Positions 1 to 5,911 of a DNA stretch of 8,537 nucleotides are shown here, one piece after another (position 1 is the stretch's first letter; the number at the start of each line of letters is the position of its first letter). The notes under the pieces were generated by a model. The model had not been told where the DNA came from, made no database searches, and worked only from the letters and a program-made list of their open reading frames with translations. Source of the stretch: Betaproteobacteria bacterium (GTDB taxonomy: Bacteria > Pseudomonadota > Gammaproteobacteria > Burkholderiales > Burkholderiaceae_C). A program made the position numbers and the translations under genes. The stretch lies in assembly GCA_947448675.1 (NCBI GenBank), contig CANFOR010000119.1, positions 1 to 8,537 of the forward strand, read 5' to 3'.

Positions 1-21
1 CGCGAAGTTTTCCATTTGCAT
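1..21 (-). CDS. TRAP transporter large permease, first 7 codons only (partial)
   Basis: On the minus strand an ATG at 21 opens a frame reading MQMENFA that runs off the left edge. Large (DctM-type) permeases of TRAP transporters often begin with a MENFAP-like sequence, and this gene lies directly behind the small permease, where the large one is expected. The gap to the small-permease stop is 46 bases and contains an AGGA-like ribosome site a few bases before the ATG. A second in-frame ATG at 15 could be the real start. The product would be the roughly 12-helix membrane subunit that moves an organic acid with sodium. Only seven codons are visible, so the call rests on context. Confidence 0.55.
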
Positions 22-67
22 GGTGGAGTCCTGTTATTTTTTGAAAGTGATCGAATGCAAAGTGCGC

Positions 68-607
68 TTACTGCACTGGCTTCTCGTAGTGCGTGTCCAT
101 CTGGTAACTGCCCTGCAGGTAGCAAATGCGTTTGATAATTTCGGCAAAACCTTGCAGCGACATCAAGCCAAAGCCCATGGGCAGCATCAGCATGGCGGGC
201 CAGCGCACCAGGCCGCCGGCGTTTTGCGACATCTCGTGGCTGAGGTACATCTTCATGAACAGCGGCCAGCTCAGGTAGGTGAGCAGCATCATCACCGGCA
301 GCAAAAAGAACAGCAGGCCAAACAGATCGACATACACCGGGCCATTGCCTTTGAGTTTGCCGTAAATGATGTCAACCCGCACATGCTCGTTGAGCTTGAG
401 CACGACTGGCGCGCCCAGCATCACACAGGCGGCAAACAAATACCACTGAATCTCTAGCCAACCATTGGAGCTGATGTCCAGTCCGTAGCGAATGAAGGCA
501 TTGCCCGCCGAGATCAGGGCCGTGGCCAGCACGGTAAAAGCAGCGACGCGGCCCAGGCGTTCGCTCAGCCAGTCGATGCCCAGCGCGAGTTTGAGAAGAA
601 AAGACAC
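68..607 (-). CDS. TRAP transporter small permease (DctQ family, FcbT2-like)
   Basis: Predicted 179-residue inner-membrane subunit of a tripartite TRAP transporter, which brings organic acids into the cell using a periplasmic binding protein and an ion gradient. It has four hydrophobic segments near residues 20-38, 53-70, 93-113 and 135-157, the DctQ topology. Family-like motifs are SSNGWLEIQWYLFA (47-60), NEHVRVDIIYGKL (73-85) and a SQNAGGLVRWP stretch (127-137). The NEHVRVD form resembles, from memory, the group annotated for mannitol/chloroaromatic uptake (FcbT2). I chose the GTG at 607 because GGAG sits 7 bases before it and the protein then begins where the family does; the frame stays open to 823, but that extension crosses the divergent promoter and the neighbouring start. 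The large permease follows directly; no binding-protein gene is in the window. The substrate cannot be read from the sequence. Confidence 0.9.
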   Translation of the reverse strand: MSFLLKLALGIDWLSERLGRVAAFTVLATALISAGNAFIRYGLDISSNGWLEIQWYLFAACVMLGAPVVLKLNEHVRVDIIYGKLKGNGPVYVDLFGLLFFLLPVMMLLTYLSWPLFMKMYLSHEMSQNAGGLVRWPAMLMLPMGFGLMSLQGFAEIIKRICYLQGSYQMDTHYEKPVQ

Positions 608-719
608 GTTGCAACTCCAAAGCTTTGTTGCCTTCGATACTACCCTGCGCGCCATCGCGCGGGCCTGGCACAGAACGCTAAATTCGCCTAGGGTTTTCCC
701 GGTGGAGAATAATCTGGGC
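608..719. promoter_or_regulatory. Divergent promoter region between TRAP operon and SenA-like gene
   Basis: These 112 bases separate two genes transcribed away from each other, so both promoters should lie here. Visible elements are an 8-bp palindrome GTTGCAAC at 608-615 just before the TRAP small-permease start, a short GCGCG/CGCGC inverted pair near 648-660, and the sequence CCTAGGGTTTTCCC at 687-700, whose first ten bases recur in the other divergent promoter region of this window (7159-7168). GGAG at 704-707 may serve the SenA-like gene, although its 12-base distance to the ATG at 720 is long. I could not assign -35/-10 boxes with confidence on either strand. Confidence 0.5.
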
Positions 720-1976
720 ATGCCCAGCAGTTCTACCACCACTCCAACACTGTCGATCGACTCCCCCGCCATGCGCAGCGCAGGCCGCGATTTGCTTTCT
801 TTAGCCTTGATGGATGCACGCAATCACAGCCTTGGTTTGCTATCTTTATTAGAGCAGTCTACGCACAACCAGAGCGCGTTGCAGCCATATTTGCCTATGC
901 AAAACCACTGGTGGGTGGCGGGCCACATGGCCTGGTTTGCAGAATATTGGACAGGCCGCAACACCCGGCGCATTGCGGGCTTTGCTTGCCCGAGTGATGC
1001 GACCCGCTTGGCCTCCATCGAGCCGCAGGCCGACGCTTGGTGGAACCCGGCGCTGCTGCCAGCCAGTAGCGCGCGACACAGCGATTTGCCGCCGCCCGAT
1101 GCGGTGCGTGCCTACATGCTCGACACCTTAGAGAGCACGCTAGAGCTCCTCGAAAAAACCGCCGAGCACCACCAAGCGCTGTATTTTTACCGCCTGGCCC
1201 TGTTCCATGAAGACCTGCGCGCCGAGCAGCTCATTGTGCAAGCGCAGCGCCTGGGTGTGCCGCTGCAACTGGCCGTGCCCGCAGGCATGCGGTTACGCGA
1301 GGCCCTGCTCTTGCCCGCCACGCACTGGCAACTGGGCAGTCGCGCCGAAGACGGCTTTTGCCCCGACAACCAGCTGTCCACCCACGAAGTGGCCGTGCCC
1401 GAGTTTGAGATCGACGCCAACCCCGTTAGTTGGCAGCAGTACCTAGAGTTTGTTGACGACGGCGGCTACGAGCGCGCCGAGCTGTGGCAGAGTGCAGGCT
1501 GGGCCTGGTTGCAAAGCGCGGGCGAGCAAGGGCAGGCCCGGCGCGGTCCGCGCTATGTGCAGCAGATCAGCATGGCCAGCGGCGCGGTGCTGCAAACCCG
1601 TTTTGGCAAGCCCACCCGCATGGCGGGCAACCAGGCCGTGATGCACGTCAGCTGGTGGGAGGCCGAGGCCTGGTGCCGCTGGGCCGGGCGGCGCTTGCCA
1701 CTCGAATTGGAGTGGGAAGTCGCGGCCCACCAAGCCGCGCGGCGCGGCTTTGCCTGGGGCGATGTGTGGGAGTGGTGTGCGAACAATTTTTACGCCTACC
1801 CCGGCTTTGTGCCCGGGCCGTGGGCCGATGCCAGCCAGCCGCATTTTGGCCACACCCGAGTGCTGCGTGGCGCTTCCTTTGCCACGCGCCAGCGCATGAA
1901 GCTGCCCAAACTGCGCGGCTACGCCAAACCCGAGTGGGACGCCGGGTTTGTGGGCTTTCGTTCCTGCACTTTGTAA
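720..1976 (+). CDS. SenA/EgtB-like nonheme-iron sulfoxide/selenoxide synthase homologue
   Basis: A 418-residue protein with an N-terminal DinB-like helical domain (about 20-185) and a C-terminal formylglycine-generating-enzyme-like domain (about 225-416). The second domain shows NPVSWQQYLEF (234-244), HVSWWEAEAWCRWAGRRLP (309-327), EWE (331-333), WGDVWEWCANNF (346-357), VLRGASFATR (381-390) and GFRSC (412-416). This is the layout of EgtB (ergothioneine) and SenA (selenoneine) enzymes, which join a thiol or selenosugar to trimethylhistidine using iron and oxygen; the short spacing between EWE and WGDVWEW looks more like SenA. The first expected iron ligand is H69 (GHMAWF). The second motif, normally HxxxHxE, reads H163-EDL-R167-A-E169, so a third His is replaced by Arg. 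No senB, senC or egtD neighbour is present. The start at 720 is chosen because the frame upstream overlaps the divergent gene; ATG 771 is an alternative. The family call is solid; activity is doubtful. Confidence 0.8.
   Translation: MPSSSTTTPTLSIDSPAMRSAGRDLLSLALMDARNHSLGLLSLLEQSTHNQSALQPYLPMQNHWWVAGHMAWFAEYWTGRNTRRIAGFACPSDATRLASIEPQADAWWNPALLPASSARHSDLPPPDAVRAYMLDTLESTLELLEKTAEHHQALYFYRLALFHEDLRAEQLIVQAQRLGVPLQLAVPAGMRLREALLLPATHWQLGSRAEDGFCPDNQLSTHEVAVPEFEIDANPVSWQQYLEFVDDGGYERAELWQSAGWAWLQSAGEQGQARRGPRYVQQISMASGAVLQTRFGKPTRMAGNQAVMHVSWWEAEAWCRWAGRRLPLELEWEVAAHQAARRGFAWGDVWEWCANNFYAYPGFVPGPWADASQPHFGHTRVLRGASFATRQRMKLPKLRGYAKPEWDAGFVGFRSCTL
839..855. repeat. 17-base palindromic element, copy A (within SenA-like gene)
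   Basis: GCTAT, 7 bases, then AGAGC. It is one of four places where GCTAT is followed after exactly 7 bases by NNAGC. Here the element is read with its G in the third codon position, giving codons CTA, TCT, TTA, TTA, which are unusual for this G+C-rich gene. The arms match at 4 of 5 positions. Confidence 0.4.
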
Positions 1977-1984
1977 AATAAAAC

Positions 1985-2001
1985 GCTATTAAATTGCTAG
2001 C
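1985..2001. repeat. 17-base palindromic element, copy B (intergenic)
   Basis: GCTAT, 7 bases (TAAATTG), then CTAGC, 9 bases after the stop of the SenA-like gene. It is followed by TGCC and, about 30 bases on, by AGGCCTATTTTGCTT. That order resembles a repeat I recall as common between genes in Comamonadaceae, in which a GCTAT...ATAGC core is joined to an AGGCC(T)ATTTTG end. The resemblance is from memory; the palindromic core itself is visible. Confidence 0.5.
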
Positions 2002-2028
2002 TGCCTACGTATATTCCATCTGCCTTGC

Positions 2029-2056
2029 AGGCCTATTTTGCTTAAAATTAAGGCCT
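2029..2056. repeat. Imperfect hairpin/dyad upstream of the Rieske gene
   Basis: AGGCCT-ATTTT (2029-2039), a GCTT loop (2040-2043), then AAAAT (2044-2048), two unpaired bases TA, and AGGCCT (2051-2056): 11 pairs with one 2-base bulge. It lies 41 bases before the Rieske oxygenase start and about 50 bases after the stop of the SenA-like gene. It could be a weak transcription terminator, an operator for the downstream gene, or simply the right end of the dispersed repeat that begins at 1985. The strand after the stem (AAAATGC) has no T run, which argues against a classical terminator on the plus strand. Confidence 0.45.
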
Positions 2057-2097
2057 AAAATGCACACATTTTTAACCTATTCATTCGGAGATTTTTA

Positions 2098-3402
2098 ATG
2101 GACGCAACAATGGCCCAAACCTTGGTGCACACGGGCGCGGGCACGCCCATGGGCCAGCTTATGCGCCGCTACTGGGTACCGGTGCTGTGTTCGCGCGAAA
2201 TTGCGCAAGCTGACGGCCCCCAAGTTCGCGTGCAAATTTTGGGCGAGAAGCTGCTGGCCTTTCGCGATAGCTCGGGCCAACCCGGGCTCATTAGCGAGTT
2301 TTGTTCGCACCGTGGCGTCTCGCTGTTCTTTGGCCGCAATGAAGAGGGTGGTATCCGCTGCGCCTACCACGGGCTGAAATTCGCCCGCAGTGGCGAGTGC
2401 CTCGAGGTGCCATCGGCCCCGCACATGTGCCCCAAGATGGGCATCACCGGCTACCCCTGCGTCGAGCGCGGCGGCGTGGTTTGGGCCTATATGGGGCCGA
2501 CCGACCAACAGCCAGAGCCGCCCGGCCTGGAGTGGTGCGGCCTGCCCGAAGGCCATGTCTACGTGACGCGGCGCTTGCAGCAGTGCAACTACCTGCAGGC
2601 TATGGAGGGTGGCATCGACACCGCACATGTGTCCTTCGTGCACCGCTACGAGGTTGACCAAGACCCGATGCACCAGGGCACCAAGGCCGCCGACTACATC
2701 AAGGCCGACGGCAATGTGGTCTTCACCATCGAGAAGAACCCCTTTGGCCTCACACTCTACGGCCGCCGCAATGGCGAGGCCAACAGCTACTACTGGCGCA
2801 TCACGCAGTGGCTCTTCCCTTGGTTTACGCTGATTCCGCCCTTTGGCGACCATGCCTTGGGCGGCCACGCCTGGGTGCCGGTAGACGACCACAATTGCTG
2901 GACCTGGAGCATGAACTTTCGCCCGCACGAGCCCCTGCATGCCGACGAACTGGCGGCCATGCAAGCGGGCCACGGCATCCATGTCGAATATGAAAAAAGT
3001 AGCACGCCAGGCAGCGCGCCAGCGCCCTTTGACGGCATGCGCCCCAAAGCCAACCGTGACAACGACTATTTGATCGACCGCGTGGCCCAGCGCGAGCGGC
3101 GCAGCTTCAGCGGCGTGGCGGGCATCTCGGTGCAAGACTCGTCGCTGCAAGAGAGCATGGGTCCCATACAAGACCACGCCGCCGAGCGCATGCTGCCCAC
3201 CGACAAAGGCATTGGCATGGCGCGGCGCATGCTGATGGACGCCGTGCAAGCCCTGCAAAACGGCGAAGAGCCACCCGCGCTCAACCCGGCCCAGCAAAGC
3301 GTGCGCGCTGCGGGTGTGCTCTTGCCGCGCGCGGACGACCCGCAAACCTGGGCCAAAACCGCCTTGGCTGACGCAGCGGGCCAGCCGGTCTATACCGTCT
3401 AA
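2098..3402 (+). CDS. Rieske ring-hydroxylating oxygenase, alpha subunit (phthalate-dioxygenase type)
   Basis: A 434-residue cytoplasmic iron-sulfur oxygenase subunit. The N-terminal Rieske domain binds a 2Fe-2S cluster through C69-x-H71 and C88-x2-H91. The catalytic domain carries the mononuclear iron motif D174-x2-H177-x4-H182, with D174 as the likely electron bridge between centres. The acidic third iron ligand probably lies in VQDSSLQESMGPIQD (345-359), a conserved patch in phthalate 4,5-dioxygenase-like oxygenases and demethylases. All ligands for activity appear present. Such enzymes take electrons from a separate reductase and hydroxylate or demethylate an aromatic compound. The ATG at 2098 has GGAG 7 bases upstream. 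No reductase, ferredoxin or beta-subunit gene adjoins, so the partner must be elsewhere; alpha-only oligomers are normal for this type. The substrate cannot be deduced. Confidence 0.92.
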   Translation: MDATMAQTLVHTGAGTPMGQLMRRYWVPVLCSREIAQADGPQVRVQILGEKLLAFRDSSGQPGLISEFCSHRGVSLFFGRNEEGGIRCAYHGLKFARSGECLEVPSAPHMCPKMGITGYPCVERGGVVWAYMGPTDQQPEPPGLEWCGLPEGHVYVTRRLQQCNYLQAMEGGIDTAHVSFVHRYEVDQDPMHQGTKAADYIKADGNVVFTIEKNPFGLTLYGRRNGEANSYYWRITQWLFPWFTLIPPFGDHALGGHAWVPVDDHNCWTWSMNFRPHEPLHADELAAMQAGHGIHVEYEKSSTPGSAPAPFDGMRPKANRDNDYLIDRVAQRERRSFSGVAGISVQDSSLQESMGPIQDHAAERMLPTDKGIGMARRMLMDAVQALQNGEEPPALNPAQQSVRAAGVLLPRADDPQTWAKTALADAAGQPVYTV

Positions 3403-3501
3403 GCGGGTGGGTTTGGCCAACTGTGTTGTGCAGGTCTTTCGCAACGCTGGCAGCTCCCACAGCTCCTGCAGGCACTGCAGCATTTGCGGTGCAGCTTGGC
3501 A

Positions 3502-3531
3502 TGCTGCCGCGCGCACTGCCGCGCGCTAGCA
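3502..3531. promoter_or_regulatory. G+C-rich hairpin in the leader before tupB
   Basis: TGCT-gcc-GCGCGC (3502-3514), loop ACTGCC (3515-3520), then GCGCGC-t-AGCA (3521-3531). The 6-bp inner stem is perfect and the 4-bp outer stem is offset by a 3-against-1 internal loop. It ends 13 bases before the tupB ATG, so it could hinder ribosome access or act in transcript processing; no T run follows. The rest of the 142-base gap (3403-3544) shows no confident promoter, no ModE-like palindrome and no recognised riboswitch. Confidence 0.3.
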
Positions 3532-3544
3532 TCAGGCCCTTGCC

Positions 3545-4243
3545 ATGAACACCTTTACCGACAGCGCCCGCACCGCATTCGCATTGCTTGCCGCATTGGA
3601 CCCCGGCCTGTGGGCGATTGTGGGCCGCTCGCTCGGCGTGAGTGTGTGCGCCTGCGCGTTGGCCTGTGCACTGGGTCTGCCCCTGGGCGCTTGGCTCGGC
3701 GTGCGCGCCTTTCGCGGGCGCGGCGTGGTGCTGGCTTTGCTCAACACGGCACTGGCCTTGCCTTCGGTCGTGGTGGGCCTGGTGGTGTACTTGCTGCTCT
3801 CGCGCAGCGGGCCGCTGGGCGCTTGGGGTTGGCTGTATTCCTTCAAGGCCATGGTGCTGGCGCAAACGCTCTTGGTGCTGCCGGTGGTGCTGGCGCTCAC
3901 GCGCCAACTGGTGCACGACGCCGAGCAGGCCCACGGCGAGCAGCTGGCCTCGCTCGACGCTCGCCCTGCGCTGCGCGCGCTGTTGCTGATGCTTGACGAG
4001 CGCTACGCCTTGCTCACCGTGGTGCTAGCGGCTTTTGGCCGCGCTGTCTCCGAGGTGGGTGCGGTGATGGTGGTAGGCGGCAATATCGACGGCTTTACCC
4101 GGGTGATGACCACCGCTATTGCGCTCGAAACCTCGAAGGGTGACCTGCCGCTGGCCCTGGCCCTGGGCTTGGTGCTGCTGGCCGTGGTGCTGCTGCTCAA
4201 CGCCTGCGTTGGTCTGCTGAGGCGGCGCGGGGAGGGCGCATGA
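3545..4243 (+). CDS. tupB: Tungstate-type ABC transporter, permease TupB
   Basis: A 232-residue inner-membrane permease with about five hydrophobic segments (roughly 22-52, 60-86, 101-120, 156-178, 200-224). The cytoplasmic coupling region lies near 130-155 (EQLASLDARPALRALLLML). The stretch FGRAVSEVGAVMVVGGNIDG (164-183), followed by TRVMTTAIALETSKGD (185-200), is highly characteristic of TupB/WtpB-type permeases, which import tungstate and in some cases molybdate. The gene is first of three: its TGA overlaps the tupC ATG in an ATGA, so the two are probably translationally coupled. A weak AGG-containing ribosome site lies about 9 bases before the start. Tungstate specificity is inferred from family resemblance; molybdate or another oxyanion is possible. 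Confidence 0.88.
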   Translation: MNTFTDSARTAFALLAALDPGLWAIVGRSLGVSVCACALACALGLPLGAWLGVRAFRGRGVVLALLNTALALPSVVVGLVVYLLLSRSGPLGAWGWLYSFKAMVLAQTLLVLPVVLALTRQLVHDAEQAHGEQLASLDARPALRALLLMLDERYALLTVVLAAFGRAVSEVGAVMVVGGNIDGFTRVMTTAIALETSKGDLPLALALGLVLLAVVLLLNACVGLLRRRGEGA

Positions 4244-5001
4244 AGAGCCGGCCCACTGCAGCCACGCAAACGGCAACTGATATTGCAAGCGCTGCACAGC
4301 CCCATGGAGCAGCCCCCAGCGTGCTGCGCCTGCACGCCGCCAGCCTGCGCTTTGGCGCCGTGCAAGCCTTGCACGGCGTCAGCCTGCAAGTTGCGCGCGG
4401 CGAGCGCTTGGCCGTGGTGGGGGCCAATGGCAGCGGCAAAAGCAGCCTGCTGCGCTTGCTCAACGGTCTTTCAAAACCCCAAGCCGGCACGCTGGCCCTA
4501 GAGCCAGGCCTGCGCCAAGCCATGGTCTTCCAGCGCCCCTGGATGCTGCGCGCCAGCGCGCAAAACAATGTGGCCCTGGGCCTGTGGCTGGCTGGCACGC
4601 CCTGGCGCCCTGCGCGTGCACAGGCCTTGTTGGCGCTGGCCCAGGTCGGCTTGGCACAGCACGCTGAGCAAAACGCCAAAACCCTCTCCGGCGGCCAGCA
4701 GCAGCGCCTGGCCCTGGCCCGCGCCTGGGCCATGCAACCCGAGGTGTTGCTGCTCGACGAGCCCACCGCCAACCTCGACCCGCATGCCAAAAAAGAAGTT
4801 GAGACCCTGATGGCGCGTTTCGCCCAGCAGGGCTGTACGCTGGTCTTCAGCAGCCACAACCTGGGCCAAGTCAAACGCTTGGCCACGCGGGTGGTTTACA
4901 TCGAGCACGGTGTGTTGGTCGCCGACTTGCCGGTAGATGCCTTCTTCAACGGCCCCTTGCCAGAAGCTGCGGCGCAATTTTTAAAAGGAGAAATGGGATG
5001 A
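4240..5001 (+). CDS. tupC: Tungstate-type ABC transporter, ATPase TupC
   Basis: A 253-residue ATP-binding subunit that powers import through TupB. It shows Walker A GANGSGKS (61-68), the Q-loop at Q98 (VFQRP), signature LSGGQ (149-153), Walker B VLLLDEP (169-175), D-loop ANLD (177-180) and switch His 206 (SSHN). All catalytic elements are intact. It is short, with no C-terminal molybdate-binding (TOBE) domain of the kind found in ModC, as expected for TupC. The first roughly 27 residues are Ala/Thr-rich and precede the usual ABC start; the ATG at 4240 is kept because it overlaps the tupB stop, though a later start cannot be excluded. The stop overlaps the tupA ATG. Confidence 0.9.
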   Translation: MKSRPTAATQTATDIASAAQPHGAAPSVLRLHAASLRFGAVQALHGVSLQVARGERLAVVGANGSGKSSLLRLLNGLSKPQAGTLALEPGLRQAMVFQRPWMLRASAQNNVALGLWLAGTPWRPARAQALLALAQVGLAQHAEQNAKTLSGGQQQRLALARAWAMQPEVLLLDEPTANLDPHAKKEVETLMARFAQQGCTLVFSSHNLGQVKRLATRVVYIEHGVLVADLPVDAFFNGPLPEAAAQFLKGEMG

Positions 5002-5855
5002 TGTTTTCACTGCTAAAAAGGCTCGAAACGCCCGTATTCATTGCGTATGCAGCTATAACTTGTGTAGCAATTGCCAGTAACAAATTGCACGCGCAAGAAG
5101 CCAGCATCGTGATGGCTTCGACCACCTCGACCGAGCAGTCGGGCCTGTTCCCTTACCTGTTGCCGGAGTTCAAAAAGGCCACGGGTATCAGCGTCAAGGT
5201 GGTGGCCTTGGGCACGGGGCAGGCGCTGGACGCCGCGCGGCGCGGCGACGCTGATCTGGTTTTTGTGCATGACAAAGCGGCCGAAGAAAAGTTTGTCGCC
5301 GAGGGCTATTCGCTCAAGCGCCTGGACGTGATGTACAACGACTTTGTGCTGGTGGGCCCGGCGGCTGACCCTGCGGCGGTGAAGGGTCGGGGCATTGTGG
5401 AGGCGCTGCAAAAAATCGCGGCCAGCGGCGCTCCTTACCTCTCGCGGGGTGACAAAAGCGGTACCAATGCCGCCGAGCTGCGCTATTGGGCGCAAGCCGG
5501 TTTTGCCGATGCCAAGGACGGCGCGGGTGCCAAGGCCAAAGGCTGGCGTGAATGCGGTTGCGGCATGGGCCCGGCGCTTAACATCGCGGCCAGCAGCAGC
5601 GCCTATGTGCTGACCGACCGTGGCACTTGGTTGAGCTTTAAAAATCGGCAAGACTTCAGCGTCTTGGTCGAGGGCGACAAGCGCCTGTTCAACCAATACG
5701 GCGTGATGGTCGTCAACCCGGCCAAGCACCCGCATGTGAAGCTGCAGGCCGCGCAAAAGTTCATGGACTGGGTGACCGCGCCTGCTGGGCAAGCGGTGAT
5801 TGCGGGCTACAAAATCGGCGGCGAGCAGCTGTTTTTTCCGAATGCACTGAAGTAG
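4998..5855 (+). CDS. tupA: Tungstate-type ABC transporter, periplasmic binding protein TupA
   Basis: A 285-residue exported binding protein that captures the oxyanion in the periplasm for TupBC. A signal peptide fits residues 1-33: K7/R8, a hydrophobic core about 13-27, and an HAQ cleavage site before EAS. TupA-type motifs follow: ASTTSTEQSG (40-49), GTGQAL (72-77), RRGDADLVFVHD (81-92), SRGDKSGTN (149-157), GMGPALNIAA (189-198) and LTDRGTWLSF (205-214). The Thr/Ser residues of the first motif and the RGDxSGT loop are the expected oxyanion contacts. AAGGAG lies 7 bases before the ATG, and a second ATG follows at 5001. Two cysteines (C186, C188) sit next to the binding loop. Residues 1-35 use codons that look more A+T-rich than the body. 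Substrate preference between tungstate and molybdate is not decided by sequence. Confidence 0.9.
   Translation: MMFSLLKRLETPVFIAYAAITCVAIASNKLHAQEASIVMASTTSTEQSGLFPYLLPEFKKATGISVKVVALGTGQALDAARRGDADLVFVHDKAAEEKFVAEGYSLKRLDVMYNDFVLVGPAADPAAVKGRGIVEALQKIAASGAPYLSRGDKSGTNAAELRYWAQAGFADAKDGAGAKAKGWRECGCGMGPALNIAASSSAYVLTDRGTWLSFKNRQDFSVLVEGDKRLFNQYGVMVVNPAKHPHVKLQAAQKFMDWVTAPAGQAVIAGYKIGGEQLFFPNALK
5052..5068. repeat. 17-base palindromic element, copy C (in the tupA signal-peptide region)
   Basis: GCTAT, 7 bases (AACTTGT), then GTAGC; four of five arm positions pair. It is read as GCT ATA ACT TGT GTA GC and encodes the hydrophobic core of the signal peptide, including the uncommon codon ATA. Like copy D it is preceded by ATGCA. 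Confidence 0.4.
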
Positions 5856-5911
5856 CGCAGCCAGCTTGTAAGCTCGCCGCGGCCCCATGCTTGCAGCTTA
5901 GTGCGTGCAGC

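Noticed and set aside
492..719. 76-codon N-terminal extension of the SenA-like protein
   Set aside because: It would overlap the TRAP small-permease coding region, and the extension resembles no part of the family.
608..823. 72-codon N-terminal extension of the TRAP small permease
   Set aside because: It crosses the divergent promoter and the first 35 codons of the SenA-like gene; the GTG at 607 has a well-placed GGAG and gives a normal DctQ length.
2095..3516. Long open frame on the minus strand (473 codons) opposite the Rieske gene
   Set aside because: It is a mirror of a G+C-rich gene with complete Rieske and iron motifs on the plus strand; its translation shows no family motif or transmembrane pattern.
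3403..3544. Possible molybdenum/tungsten cofactor riboswitch or ModE site before tupB
   Set aside because: I found neither the conserved riboswitch segments nor a TATAT/ATATA-type ModE palindrome; only a G+C hairpin is visible.
5013..5888. Open frame on the minus strand (291 codons) opposite tupA
   Set aside because: The translation is rich in Arg/His/Gln without domains, and the plus strand encodes an intact TupA coupled to tupC.
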